Source: Melaminivora sp034675505 (GTDB lineage Bacteria > Pseudomonadota > Gammaproteobacteria > Burkholderiales > Burkholderiaceae_C). From it: a stretch of DNA of 64,000 nt. This document shows positions 1 to 8,096 of this stretch, piece after piece. A model generated the notes under the pieces. The model was not told the origin of the DNA. It searched no databases and saw nothing but the letters and a program-made list of their open reading frames with translations. Position 1 is the stretch's first letter. The number at the start of each line of letters is the position of its first letter. Both the position numbers and the translations under genes were made by a program. The stretch is taken from positions 124,001 through 188,000 of the forward strand of contig JAUCDD010000025.1 in the NCBI GenBank assembly GCA_034675505.1. The letters are read 5' to 3'.

Positions 1-2
1 AG

Positions 3-344
3 GCCCTGGCCTCGGCCAAGAACCACAAGCTGCCCGACGGCCCCTCGCTGATGCAAAAGGGCAAGCTCAAGCTGCTCTCCACGCACGACGGCGCCAAGTT
101 CGACAAGAGCTACATCGACAGCCTGGGCCCCAAGGCGCACCGCGAGACCATAGAGCTGTTCGAGAAGGGCGCCACCAAGGCGCATGACCCGGACGTGAAG
201 GCCTGGGCGGAAAAGACCCTGCCCACGCTGCGCGAGCACCTCGCCATGGCCGAGCAGCTCGACCAGAGCCTGAACGGCAAGGACAGGAAGAACGCCACGC
301 ACGACGCGCCGCTGCGAGGGGATGCGAACGTGGCGAAGAAGTAG
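3..344 (+). CDS. DUF4142 family protein, 5' end outside window
   Basis: The reading frame is open from the first bases of the window, so the N-terminus, and any signal peptide, is missing; 113 residues remain. The visible part has the layout of the C-terminal half of DUF4142, a ferritin-like helical family of exported proteins of unknown function. It shows a helix with a KFDKSYIDSLGPKAHRETIE-type segment, then a second long helix with DPDVKAWAEKTLPTLREHL. An ATG at 51 lies inside the domain and is not the likely start. The tail is charged and lysine-rich. The next gene converges on it 40 bp away. Family assignment is fairly sure; function is unknown. Confidence 0.7.
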   Translation, partial: ALASAKNHKLPDGPSLMQKGKLKLLSTHDGAKFDKSYIDSLGPKAHRETIELFEKGATKAHDPDVKAWAEKTLPTLREHLAMAEQLDQSLNGKDRKNATHDAPLRGDANVAKK

Positions 345-383
345 CAGTCAGGCCGGCCGGCTGGAGGGCCACCCGGCCCTGCC

Positions 384-1148
384 TCAGCCCAGCTGCCGGC
401 CCTGCACGAACACGCGCAGCTCGCCTGGCGCGAAGGCGCTCCAGCGCTCGTTCGTGGTCAGCGGCGCAGTGGCGATGACGGCCACGCGGTCATCGGGCGT
501 GGTCAGCGGCTCGAAGTCCACCTGCAGGTCCTCGTCGGCCAGCTGGGCCACGGCAAACGGGTGGCAGCGCTCGATGGAGTGCAGCTGCGTGCTGGCATGC
601 GCCCACAGCGCGTGGCCGTTGGACAGCAGGAAGTTGAAGGTGCCGTGCGCGGCAATGCGCGCGGCCAGGTCTTTCAAGGTCAGGGTCAGCTCGGCCACCG
701 GCGGCAGGCCGGCATGGGACTTGGCCAGCTCCTGCATGATCCAGCAGAACGCATGCTCGCTGTCGGTGCTGCCCACGGGGTGGAAATGCCCGTGCAGGCG
801 CGGGCGGAAGTCCTTCAGGTCGCCGTTGTGCGCCAGCACCCAGTAGTGGCCCCAGAGTTCGCGCACGAAGGGGTGGCAGTTCTCCAGGCTCACGGCTCCT
901 TGAGTGGCCTTGCGGATATGGGCGATGACGTTGCAGCTCTTGATGGGGTAGCGGCGGATCAGCTCGGCCACGGGGGAGTCGACGGCGCGCTGGTGGTCCA
1001 CGAAATGGCGCACGCCCTTGCCCTCGAAGAAGGCGATACCCCAGCCATCGGTGTGGTCGGCCGTGCGCCCGGCGCGCTGGGCGAAGCCGGTGAAGCTGAA
1101 CGTCACGTCCGTGGGCGTGTTGGCGTTCATGCCCAGAAGCTGGCACAT
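384..1148 (-). CDS. yafJ: Class II glutamine amidotransferase, YafJ type
   Basis: The 254-residue protein begins Met-Cys, so Cys2 becomes the N-terminal nucleophile after Met removal, as in all Ntn-type class II amidotransferases. Other family marks are the HTDGWGIAFFEG segment (about residues 32-43), the HIRKAT segment and the LAHNGDL segment of the glutaminase site. Length matches E. coli YafJ (255). These stand-alone glutaminase domains have no fused synthase, and their acceptor substrate is unknown. It is followed 21 bp downstream by the small tautomerase gene's end, on the same strand, so the tautomerase is upstream in transcription and the two may share an mRNA. Function beyond glutamine hydrolysis is inferred only. 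Confidence 0.85.
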   Translation of the reverse strand: MCQLLGMNANTPTDVTFSFTGFAQRAGRTADHTDGWGIAFFEGKGVRHFVDHQRAVDSPVAELIRRYPIKSCNVIAHIRKATQGAVSLENCHPFVRELWGHYWVLAHNGDLKDFRPRLHGHFHPVGSTDSEHAFCWIMQELAKSHAGLPPVAELTLTLKDLAARIAAHGTFNFLLSNGHALWAHASTQLHSIERCHPFAVAQLADEDLQVDFEPLTTPDDRVAVIATAPLTTNERWSAFAPGELRVFVQGRQLG

Positions 1149-1169
1149 GGGAGGCTGCGCTGCGCGTGC

Positions 1170-1358
1170 TTACTGGCGGTCCAGCCAGAGCTTGCCGCCC
1201 GTGGCCCAGTTCTCGCGCTTGACGTCGGTGATCAATATGTCCACCGACTCGGGCGAGCCGCCCAGGATCTCGACGGACACGCGCGTGATCTCCTCGGCCA
1301 GCTTGCGCTTTTGCTCTACGGTGCGGCCTTCCATCATTTCGATGTGGTAGGTGGGCAT
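1170..1358 (-). CDS. 4-oxalocrotonate tautomerase family protein
   Basis: This is a 62-residue protein starting MPTYHIEM, so Pro is exposed as residue 1 after Met removal. Pro1 is the catalytic base of the 4-oxalocrotonate / 2-hydroxymuconate tautomerase family, and the length is typical (about 60-70). The family Arg appears in the helix VEQKRKLAEEITR. Enzymes of this type move protons between keto and enol forms, in aromatic meta-cleavage pathways or in unrelated reactions. No catechol pathway gene lies nearby, so the substrate cannot be assigned. The frame stays open far upstream, but only this start gives the required Met-Pro end. The gene sits 14 bp downstream of the CWC gene on the same strand. 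Confidence 0.85.
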   Translation of the reverse strand: MPTYHIEMMEGRTVEQKRKLAEEITRVSVEILGGSPESVDILITDVKRENWATGGKLWLDRQ

Positions 1359-1371
1359 GGGGCGGGTTTCC

Positions 1372-1614
1372 TCAAAGGGGTGGTGACGAAGGGGGAATCT
1401 TATCGGCCGGCGCGGCCGGCGCCGGCGGCATTTCGCGCGCGCAGTGCGGGCAGATGCAGCTTGTGCCGCGCTGCTCCTGCGGCACCCGGGCCAGCGCTGC
1501 GGGCGAGACGGGCGTGTCCATGCACCAGCATTGCGCGGCGGGCAGGCCGGCAGCCATGGCGCAGGCGTTGGGCTGGTTGCACAGTGGGCAGCAGGTGGTA
1601 TCGATGGCAGGCAT
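1372..1614 (-). CDS. Small cysteine-rich CWC family protein
   Basis: An 80-residue protein with CCPLCNQPNACA near its start, a central QCWC, and a CICPHCA segment, the signature of the Cys-rich CWC family. The spacing of Cys pairs suggests a zinc- or metal-binding fold. Function is unknown. The ATG at 1614 is preferred; a TTG three codons upstream is the alternative. The C-terminal tail is rich in Pro and Ala. It is the first gene of a probable CWC-tautomerase-amidotransferase transcription unit. Confidence 0.72.
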   Translation of the reverse strand: MPAIDTTCCPLCNQPNACAMAAGLPAAQCWCMDTPVSPAALARVPQEQRGTSCICPHCAREMPPAPAAPADKIPPSSPPL

Positions 1615-1640
1615 GGCGGGCAAGTGTAGGGCGCCAAAGA

Positions 1641-1664
1641 CAACGGCACCCGCAGGTGCCGTTG
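1641..1664. terminator. Perfect 10-bp inverted repeat
   Basis: CAACGGCACC and GGTGCCGTTG flank a CGCA loop. It lies between the CWC gene start (1614) and the end of glcB (1874), both on the minus strand. It could end glcB transcription on the minus strand, though only a short, interrupted run of T follows there. Confidence 0.45.
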
Positions 1665-1667
1665 TGA

Positions 1668-1724
1668 ATCAAAAGTGCCTTCAGCGCCCGTCAGACAAGC
1701 GTCAGCAGCTACTTTTTCAATAGC
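1668..1724 (-). repeat. Family A dispersed repeat, copy 1
   Basis: Read on the minus strand this shows the recurring blocks of family A: a GCTATTG / TAGCTGCTG start, a GC-rich middle around GACGGGCGC, and a final AAGGCAC-TTTTG part. It is AT-richer than the flanking sequence and lies in the glcB-CWC gap. See copies at 4309, 23680, 34355, 39502 and 60399. Confidence 0.55.
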
Positions 1725-1802
1725 GACTGACAGTGGCGCGTGTTCTGGATTGGCGCGCTCTCCGCCAGCGGCCACCGTGCAAGGGCCGCCCCGCCGCACC
1801 GG

Positions 1803-1871
1803 TGGCGTCCCCCTTCCCGAATCGCGCCGCGATTCGAGAGAAGGGGGAAGGCCCGAAGGGCCTCAGGGGGA
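1803..1871. repeat. Family C C/G-rich hairpin element, copy 1
   Basis: The element begins GGCGTCCCCCTTCCC and ends GAAGGGGGAAGGC followed by GCCTCAGGGGG; the C-tract and G-tract arms can pair. The same order of blocks recurs at 49969-50036. It ends 2 bp from the glcB stop codon and could act as its transcript-end hairpin. Confidence 0.6.
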
Positions 1872-1873
1872 TG

Positions 1874-4078
1874 TCACCGTTTCGCCTCGCCCGACTTGAC
1901 CTTCAGGCGCCAGGCGTGCAGCAGCGGCTCGGTGTAGCCGCTGGGCTGCTCCACGCCCTTGAAGACCAGCTCGCAGGCGGCGAGATAAGCGGCCGACTCG
2001 TTGAAGCGCCCGGCCATCTTCTGGTACAGCGGATCGCCCGCGTTCTGCCCGTCCACCTTGGCGGCCATGCGCTCGAACGTTGCGCGCACCTGCTGCTCGG
2101 TGACGATGCCGTGCAAGAGCCAGTTGGCCACGTGCTGGCTGGAGATGCGCAGCGTGGCGCGGTCTTCCATCAGGCCGACGTCGTTGATGTCGGGCACCTT
2201 GGAGCAGCCCACGCCCTGGTCGATCCAGCGCACCACGTAGCCCAGGATGCCCTGGATGTTGTTGTCCAGCTCCTGCTGCTTTTCCTCGTCGGACCAGTTC
2301 GGGTTGGCGCTCACGGGCACCGTCAGCAGGCCGGTCAGCAGGTTGTCGCGCTCGGCGTCGGCGTCCACCTTGAGCAGCTCGGCCTGCACGTCCTTGACCT
2401 TGACCTGGTGGTAGTGCAGCGCGTGCAGCGTGGCGCCCGTGGGGCTGGGCACCCAGGCGGTGTTGGCGCCGGCCTTGGGGTGGCCGATCTTTTGCTCCAG
2501 CATGGCCTTCATCAGGTCGGGCATGGCCCACATGCCCTTGCCGATCTGCGCGCGCCCGGCCAGGCCCATGGACAGGCCCACCAACACGTTGTTCTTCTCG
2601 TACGCCTGGATCCAGGCGCTGGTCTTCATGTCGCCCTTGCGCACCATGGGGCCGGCCTGCATGCCCGAGTGCATCTCGTCGCCCGTGCGGTCCAGGAAGC
2701 CCGTGTTGATGAACGCCACGCGCGCTGGAGCAGCGGCGATACAGGCCTTCAGGTTGACGGAGGTGCGGCGCTCCTCGTCCATGATGCCCAGCTTGACGGT
2801 GTTCTCGGGCAGGCCCAGGGCCTGCTCGACGCGGCCGAACAGCTCGTTGGCAAAGGCCACTTCGGCCGGGCCGTGCATCTTGGGCTTGACGATGTAGACG
2901 CTGCCGGTGCGCGAGTTGCGCAGGCCATTGGCGCCATGGCCCTTCAGGTCATGGATGGCGATGGCCGTGGTGACCATGGCGTCCAGGATGCCCTCGGGGA
3001 TTTCCTTGGCGTCCTGGCCCCACAGGATGGCCGGGTTGGTCATCAGATGGCCCACGTTGCGCAGGAACATCAGCGAGCGGCCGTGCAGCTTCACCGGCTT
3101 GCCGTCGGCACCGGTGTACTCGCGGTCCGGGTTCAGGCCGCGCGTCATCGGCTGGCCGTCCTTTTGGAAGGTTTCGGTCAGCGTGCCCTTCAGGATGCCC
3201 AGCCAGTTGCGGTAGCCCAGGGTCTTGTCCTCGGCGTCCACGGCGGCCACCGAGTCCTCCAGGTCCAGGATGGTGGACAGCGCGGCCTCGACCACCACGT
3301 CGGACACGCCGGCGGCGTCGGTCTTGCCGATGGGGGTGTTCTTGTCGATGCGGATGTCGATGTGCAGGCCGTTGTTGGCCAGCAGCACGGACGACGGGTT
3401 GCCCGCATCGCCCTGGTAGCCGACGAACTGCGCGGCGTCCTTCAGGCCGGTCGTGCTGCCGTCCTTCAGGCTGACGACCAGCTTGCCGCCTTCGACCTCG
3501 TACGCAGCCGCATCCTTGTGCGAGCCCTGCGCCAGCGGCGCGGCCTGGTCCAGGAAGTTGCGGGCGAAGGCAATCACCTTCTCGCCGCGCTTGGGGTTGT
3601 AGCCGCGGCCCTTCTCGGCGCCGTCCGCCTCATCGATCACATCGGTGCCGTACAGCGCGTCGTACAGCGAGCCCCAGCGCGCGTTGGCGGCGTTCAGCGC
3701 GTAGCGGGCGTTCAGGATGGGCACGACCAGCTGCGGGCCGGCCTGTTGCGCGAGTTCGGCGTCCACATTGGCCGTGGTGGCCTGCGCGCCCTTCGGGGGC
3801 TCGACCAGGTAGCCGATCTGCGTCAGGAACTGGCGGTAGGCGGCCATGTCCTTGATCGGGCCGGGGTTGGCCTTGTGCCAGGTGTCCAGCTCCTTTTGCA
3901 GGCGCTCGCGCTCGGTCAGCAGGGCAGCGTTCTTGGGGGCAAGGTCGGCCACCAGCGCGTCGAAGCCCTTCCAGAAGGCCTCGGGCGAGACGCCCGTGCC
4001 TGGCAGGACGTCGTTGTTGATGAACTGGTGCAGCTCATTGGCCACCTGCAGGCCGTGGACTTGGGTGCGTGCGGTCAT
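1874..4078 (-). CDS. glcB: Malate synthase G
   Basis: The 734-residue enzyme condenses glyoxylate with acetyl-CoA to malate, in the glyoxylate shunt and glycolate use; it is cytosolic. Length fits the monomeric G isoform (E. coli 723), not the shorter A isoform. Recognisable parts are the N-terminal helical clasp with VHGLQVANELHQFINNDVLPGTG, the acidic LDLEDSVAAVDAEDK segment that supplies Mg/acetyl-CoA ligands in the TIM barrel, the GPAEVAFANELF and MDEERRTSVNL segments, and the late MAGRFNESAAYLAACELVF end. The ATG at 4078 gives the normal N-terminus. It is divergent from a LysR gene across 325 bp, which suggests control by that regulator. The end abuts a family C hairpin. Confidence 0.96.
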   Translation of the reverse strand: MTARTQVHGLQVANELHQFINNDVLPGTGVSPEAFWKGFDALVADLAPKNAALLTERERLQKELDTWHKANPGPIKDMAAYRQFLTQIGYLVEPPKGAQATTANVDAELAQQAGPQLVVPILNARYALNAANARWGSLYDALYGTDVIDEADGAEKGRGYNPKRGEKVIAFARNFLDQAAPLAQGSHKDAAAYEVEGGKLVVSLKDGSTTGLKDAAQFVGYQGDAGNPSSVLLANNGLHIDIRIDKNTPIGKTDAAGVSDVVVEAALSTILDLEDSVAAVDAEDKTLGYRNWLGILKGTLTETFQKDGQPMTRGLNPDREYTGADGKPVKLHGRSLMFLRNVGHLMTNPAILWGQDAKEIPEGILDAMVTTAIAIHDLKGHGANGLRNSRTGSVYIVKPKMHGPAEVAFANELFGRVEQALGLPENTVKLGIMDEERRTSVNLKACIAAAPARVAFINTGFLDRTGDEMHSGMQAGPMVRKGDMKTSAWIQAYEKNNVLVGLSMGLAGRAQIGKGMWAMPDLMKAMLEQKIGHPKAGANTAWVPSPTGATLHALHYHQVKVKDVQAELLKVDADAERDNLLTGLLTVPVSANPNWSDEEKQQELDNNIQGILGYVVRWIDQGVGCSKVPDINDVGLMEDRATLRISSQHVANWLLHGIVTEQQVRATFERMAAKVDGQNAGDPLYQKMAGRFNESAAYLAACELVFKGVEQPSGYTEPLLHAWRLKVKSGEAKR

Positions 4079-4192
4079 GTGGTCAAACCCCCTTGAACGG
4101 TTGGATGATGGAGAAGAGAGAAGAAAGGCAAAAACGAAACGTAGAAGAGCGGCCCGGCTGCGGCGCGGGCCTTGCAGGCCACTGTATTAGAA

Positions 4193-4221
4193 ATATTTGC
4201 ATCAATAAAGAAGTGCAATAT
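4193..4221. promoter_or_regulatory. AT-rich inverted repeat in glcB-LysR divergent region
   Basis: ATATTTGCA (4193-4201) and TGCAATAT (4214-4221) form an inverted repeat with one bulged base and a 12-nt centre, inside a conspicuously AT-rich stretch (4180-4260). LysR regulators bind dyads of this kind between divergent genes. The rest of the 325-bp gap holds a GC-rich part and a family A repeat next to the LysR start. Confidence 0.5.
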
Positions 4222-4308
4222 CTCTTAACTAATGACTTTTTTGCAAAAATCAACCACACTGCGGGCTGTTCGCCCCGTCCCAGGCCGGGCGCACAGCCTG
4301 CAGTTGTT

Positions 4309-4368
4309 GCAATATTGATAGCTAAAAGCGCTTTATCCACGCCGGCTGGAGCCCTGTTTGGCCAAAAA
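4309..4368 (+). repeat. Family A dispersed repeat, copy 2
   Basis: Shows the blocks TTGATAGCT, GCGCTTTATCC, ACGCCGGCTGGAGCCC and TTTGGCCAAAAA in this order. It lies immediately upstream of the LysR gene, so it becomes part of that gene's promoter or leader. Confidence 0.65.
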
Positions 4369-4403
4369 ACCACCGCCAACCCCCGTTTCACGCCGCCGCG
4401 CCC

Positions 4404-5336
4404 ATGGACAAACTCAAAGCCTTCGAGTCCTTCGTCTCGGTCGCCACGCGTGGCAGCCTGACGGCCGCCGCCCGCGCCGAGGGCGTGGCCCCGGCCATCA
4501 TGGGGCGGCGCCTGGACGCGCTGGAAGAGCACCTGGGCGTCAAGCTTTTGGTGCGCACCACGCGGCGCATCACCCTCACGCACGAGGGCAGCGCCTTCCT
4601 GGAGGACTGCCAGCGCCTGCTGGCCGACGTGGCCAACGCCGAGGCCAGCGTCTCCGCCGGCGGGCTCAAGGCCACGGGGCACTTGCGCGTGACGGCGCCG
4701 GCCGGCTTTGGCCGGCGGCATGTGGCGCCGCTGGTGCCGCGCTTTCGCGATCTGCACCCCGATGTGACCTTGTCGCTGAACCTGTCCGACCGCGTGGTGG
4801 ACCTGGCCGGCGAGGGCTATGACTGCGCCGTGCGCGTGGGTGATTTGCCCGATTCGTCCCTAGTCAGCGTGCGCATGGCCGACAACCGGCGCCTGTGCGT
4901 GGCCACGCCCGAGTACCTGCGCCGGCGCGGCACGCCGCAGCACCCGGGCGAGTTGAGCCAGCACGACTGCCTGACGCTGTCCAGCGACGCCTCGCAAACG
5001 CGCGGCTGGGCCTTTCGCGTACCGCGCGAGGGCGGCGGCGACGAGGTCGTGCACTTCAAGCCCGGCGGCCCGCTGGACTGCTCGGACGGCCAGGTGCTGC
5101 ACGACTGGTGCCTGGGGGGCTGGGGCATCGCCTGGCGCAGCACCTGGGAGGTGGAGGCGGAAATCGCCGCCGGCCGCCTGGTGGAGGTGCTGGCGGCCTT
5201 CGCCGCGCCGCCCAACGGCATCTACGTGGTCTTTCCGCAGAGAAAGCACCTGCCGCTGCGCGTGCGGCTGTGGATCGACTGGTTGCGCCATCATTACGCC
5301 CAAAGCGACTTCTGGGCGCAGACGCCTGCGGCCTGA
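4404..5336 (+). CDS. LysR-type transcriptional regulator (DmlR/CrgA-like)
   Basis: A 310-residue LysR protein. The N-terminal winged helix-turn-helix covers about residues 1-60 (SLTAAARAEGVAPAIMGRRL, then LGVKLLVRTTRRITLTHEG), followed by the linker helix and a two-lobed effector domain from about residue 90 (GHLRVTAPAGFGRRHVAPLV). Sequence style fits the DmlR/CrgA subgroup. Transcribed away from glcB, it is the obvious candidate to control malate synthase in response to a small organic acid such as glycolate, glyoxylate or malate. That pairing is inferred from position only. Confidence 0.9.
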   Translation: MDKLKAFESFVSVATRGSLTAAARAEGVAPAIMGRRLDALEEHLGVKLLVRTTRRITLTHEGSAFLEDCQRLLADVANAEASVSAGGLKATGHLRVTAPAGFGRRHVAPLVPRFRDLHPDVTLSLNLSDRVVDLAGEGYDCAVRVGDLPDSSLVSVRMADNRRLCVATPEYLRRRGTPQHPGELSQHDCLTLSSDASQTRGWAFRVPREGGGDEVVHFKPGGPLDCSDGQVLHDWCLGGWGIAWRSTWEVEAEIAAGRLVEVLAAFAAPPNGIYVVFPQRKHLPLRVRLWIDWLRHHYAQSDFWAQTPAA

Positions 5337-5390
5337 GGCCGCAGGCTGCCGCCCCCTGCCTGTCCGCCCCATTTTTCCTTGAGACCGCCG

Positions 5391-5846
5391 ATGACCACCG
5401 AAGCCCTGCTGGCCTACGCCCACATCATGACCTTCCTGATGCTGGCCACTTTCTTGACCAGCGAGACCGCGCTGTGCCGCGCCGACTGGATCAACCCGGC
5501 GGCGGTGCGCCGCCTGGTGCGGCTCAACGCTTTAAGCCTGCTGTCCGGGGTGCTGGTGCTGGCCAGCGGGCTGGCGCGCATCGCCTGGGGCATCAAGGGC
5601 AGCGGCTGGTACTGGGCGCAGCCGCTGCTGCACGCCAAGATCACGCTGCTGGTGATCATGCTGGCACTGTCGCTGGCCGCCGCGCGGCGCTACCGCGCCT
5701 GGCGGCGCAGCCTGGATGCGGGGGGCGCGCTGCCCGATGCAGCCGCGCTCAAGTCCACGCGCCGGCTGGTCATGTGGTCCGCGCACATCATGGTGCTGAT
5801 CCCGCTGCTGGCGGTATTTTTGGCGCGCGGCGTGGGCACGCGCTGA
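5391..5846 (+). CDS. DUF2214 family integral membrane protein
   Basis: A 151-residue protein with four predicted membrane helices: LLAYAHIMTFLMLATFL, LSLLSGVLVLASGLARIAWG, LLHAKITLLVIMLALSLAA and MWSAHIMVLIPLLAVFLARG. Between helices 2 and 3 is a GSGWYWAQPLLHAK loop resembling the DUF2214 signature. Function is unknown. The ATG at 5391 was chosen over a TTG four codons earlier. It lies 54 bp after the LysR gene on the same strand, so it may be co-transcribed with it. Confidence 0.78.
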   Translation: MTTEALLAYAHIMTFLMLATFLTSETALCRADWINPAAVRRLVRLNALSLLSGVLVLASGLARIAWGIKGSGWYWAQPLLHAKITLLVIMLALSLAAARRYRAWRRSLDAGGALPDAAALKSTRRLVMWSAHIMVLIPLLAVFLARGVGTR

Positions 5847-5858
5847 AGCCGCGCCCAT

Positions 5859-5896
5859 GAAAAACCCCGCGCACCGCAGGACGGCGGTGCGCGGGG
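5859..5896 (-). terminator. Strong intrinsic terminator for the PsiF-like gene
   Basis: A perfect 13-bp stem (CCCCGCGCACCGC and its complement) with a six-base loop is flanked on its left by AAAAA. On the minus strand this reads hairpin then T-tract, just after the stop of the PsiF-like gene at 5919. It may also stop the converging DUF2214 transcript. Confidence 0.8.
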
Positions 5897-5918
5897 TGTG
5901 GCGGACGGCGCCGCGCCT

Positions 5919-6257
5919 TCAGGCCGCAGGCTTGTTAGACAGGCACTCCTTCATGAAGGCCTTGCGCTCGTCGCCTTTCAGGGCCTTGGTCTTGGCGTCG
6001 GCGTTGCAGGTCTTCATCTTGGTCTGCTGCTTTTCCTGCTTGCTGACCGTCAGGCAACTCTTCATGAAGGTCTTGCGCTCGTCGCCCTTGAGCGTCTTTT
6101 CCTTGGCCTGGGCGTTGCAGGTCTCCATGCGGGCCTGCTGGGCCGTGGGCGCCTTTTGCGCGGCAGGGGCGCTCGCGGCGTCGGCTGCGGCAGTGGCGGC
6201 AAGCGTGGGCAGGGCGAGGCCGGCAAGGGCCAGGGCGGCAAGCAGGTTCTTCAGCAT
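5919..6257 (-). CDS. psiF: PsiF repeat-containing periplasmic protein
   Basis: A 112-residue exported protein with a signal peptide (residues 1 to about 22, ending LPTLAATA). Two PsiF repeats follow, each with a Cys pair and a nearly identical LKGDER-K-FM-K-CL motif: about residues 43-75 (ETCNAQAKEKTLKGDERKTF) and 80-110. Family members are induced by phosphate starvation in enterics; their biochemical role is unknown. The ATG at 6257 gives the signal peptide directly. A much longer open frame on this strand runs antisense through argS and is a GC-rich artefact. It ends at a strong terminator. Confidence 0.85.
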   Translation of the reverse strand: MLKNLLAALALAGLALPTLAATAAADAASAPAAQKAPTAQQARMETCNAQAKEKTLKGDERKTFMKSCLTVSKQEKQQTKMKTCNADAKTKALKGDERKAFMKECLSNKPAA

Positions 6258-6380
6258 GATGGAATGAACTCCAGCGAAGGTAGGGATGAAAGGGCCGCAG
6301 CACGGCGCTGCGGCCAGGCAGCATAACGCTGCGCCGCGCCCGGGCGATGACAGGACGCACCCGTAGAATCCCGCCCCATC

Positions 6381-8084
6381 ATGCTGAGTGTCAAACAGGA
6401 ATTGCTCGCGGCGCTGGCCGCCGAGCTGGAGCGGCTGCAGCCCGGCGCCGGCGCGCGCGCCGCCTTTGAAAACCCCAAGGTTGCCGCGCACGGCGACTTC
6501 GCCTGCACCGCGGCCATGCAGCTGGCCAAGCCCCTGAAGCTGAACCCGCGCCAGCTGGGCGAGCAGCTCAAGGAGGCGCTGGAGGCCACGCCGGCCTTCC
6601 GGCAATGGGTGCAGGCTATCGAGATCGCCGGCCCCGGCTTCCTCAACATCCGCCTGCAGCCCGCCGCCCGGCAGCAGGTCGTGCGCGAGGTGCTGGAGCA
6701 GGGCGCGCGCTACGGCCATCAGCCGGCGCGTGGCGACAAGGTGATCGTCGAGTTCGTCTCCGCCAACCCCACCGGCCCGCTGCACGTGGGCCATGGCCGC
6801 CAGGCCGCCATCGGCGACGCCATCAGCCACCTGTACGCCACCCAGGGCTGGCAGGTGCACCGCGAGTTCTACTACAACGACGCGGGCGTGCAGATCGACA
6901 CGCTGACCAAGAGCACGCAGCTGCGCGCCCAGGGCTTCAAGCCCGGCGACGCCTGCTGGCCCACCGAGGCCGACAACCCGCTGGCCAAGAACTTCTACAA
7001 CGGCGACTACATCGCCGACATCGCCCGGGCGTTCCTGGACCGGGACACCGTGCGGGCCGACGACCGCGAGTTCACGGCCAATGGCGACGTGCAGGACGAG
7101 GGCAGCATCCGCCAGTTCGCCGTGGCCTACCTGCGCAACGAGCAGGACAAGGACCTGCAGGCCTTCGGCCTGAAGTTCGACCAGTACTACCTGGAGTCCA
7201 GCCTGTACGCCAACGGCCACGTGGAGGACACGGTGCGCCGCCTGGTGGAAAGCGGCCACACCTACGAGCAGGACGGTGCGCTGTGGCTCAGGACCACCGA
7301 CTTCGGCGACGACAAGGACCGCGTCATGCGCAAGTCCGACGGCACGTACACGTATTTTCTGCCCGACGTCGCCTACCACGTCCAGAAGTTCCAGCGCGGC
7401 TACACGCGCGCCGTCAACATCCAGGGCACCGACCACCACGGCACCATCGCCCGCGTGCGCGCCGGCCTGCAGGCGGTGGATGCGGGCATCCCGCCGGGCT
7501 ACCCGGACTACGTGCTGCACACCATGGTGCGCGTGGTCAAGGGCGGCGAGGAGGTCAAGATCAGCAAGCGCGCGGGCAGCTACGTCACGCTGCGCGACCT
7601 GATCGAGTGGACCAGCCGCGATGCGGTGCGCTTCTTCCTGCTGTCGCGCAAGCCCGACACCGAGTACACCTTCGACGTGGACCTGGCCGTGGCGCAGAAC
7701 AACGACAACCCGGTGTACTACGTGCAGTACGCGCACGCGCGCATCTGCTCGGTGCTGCGCGGCTGGCGCGAGGACTATGACGTGGGCGCGCTGCACGGCG
7801 CGGACCTGTCGCCCCTGGAGGGCCCGCAGGCCCAGGCGCTGATGCTGCTGCTGGCCAAGTACCCCGAGATGCTCAGCGCCGCCGCCGCCGGCAACGCCCC
7901 GCACGACGTGACCTTCTACCTGCGCGAGCTCGCCGCCAGCTACCACAGCTACTACGACGCCGAGCGCATCCTGGTCGATGACGAGCGCGTGAAAAGCGCC
8001 CGCCTGGCGCTGGTCGCCGCCACCGCGCAGGTGCTGCACAATGGCCTGGCGGTGCTGGGCGTGTCGGCCCCGTCCCGGATGTAA
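6381..8084 (+). CDS. argS: Arginine--tRNA ligase
   Basis: This 567-residue class I synthetase charges tRNA-Arg with arginine at the expense of ATP. The N-terminal Add1 domain (about 1-110) is followed by the HIGH-type motif HVGHGR (about residue 135, after VEFVSANPTGPL) and the catalytic Rossmann fold with FYYNDAGVQ. The class signature KISKRAG (about 393) stands in for KMSKS, and the C-terminal anticodon-binding helices contain the YYVQYAHARI segment. A TAGAAT box 13 bp before the ATG could be its -10 element. It is followed 12 bp later by the SPOR gene, a common betaproteobacterial arrangement. Confidence 0.97.
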   Translation: MLSVKQELLAALAAELERLQPGAGARAAFENPKVAAHGDFACTAAMQLAKPLKLNPRQLGEQLKEALEATPAFRQWVQAIEIAGPGFLNIRLQPAARQQVVREVLEQGARYGHQPARGDKVIVEFVSANPTGPLHVGHGRQAAIGDAISHLYATQGWQVHREFYYNDAGVQIDTLTKSTQLRAQGFKPGDACWPTEADNPLAKNFYNGDYIADIARAFLDRDTVRADDREFTANGDVQDEGSIRQFAVAYLRNEQDKDLQAFGLKFDQYYLESSLYANGHVEDTVRRLVESGHTYEQDGALWLRTTDFGDDKDRVMRKSDGTYTYFLPDVAYHVQKFQRGYTRAVNIQGTDHHGTIARVRAGLQAVDAGIPPGYPDYVLHTMVRVVKGGEEVKISKRAGSYVTLRDLIEWTSRDAVRFFLLSRKPDTEYTFDVDLAVAQNNDNPVYYVQYAHARICSVLRGWREDYDVGALHGADLSPLEGPQAQALMLLLAKYPEMLSAAAAGNAPHDVTFYLRELAASYHSYYDAERILVDDERVKSARLALVAATAQVLHNGLAVLGVSAPSRM

Positions 8085-8096
8085 ACAGCGATCCTT

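Noticed and set aside
1733..4096. Plus-strand open frame of nearly 800 codons opposite glcB
   Set aside because: Antisense shadow of malate synthase G, rich in Val, His, Gly and Gln with no family features.
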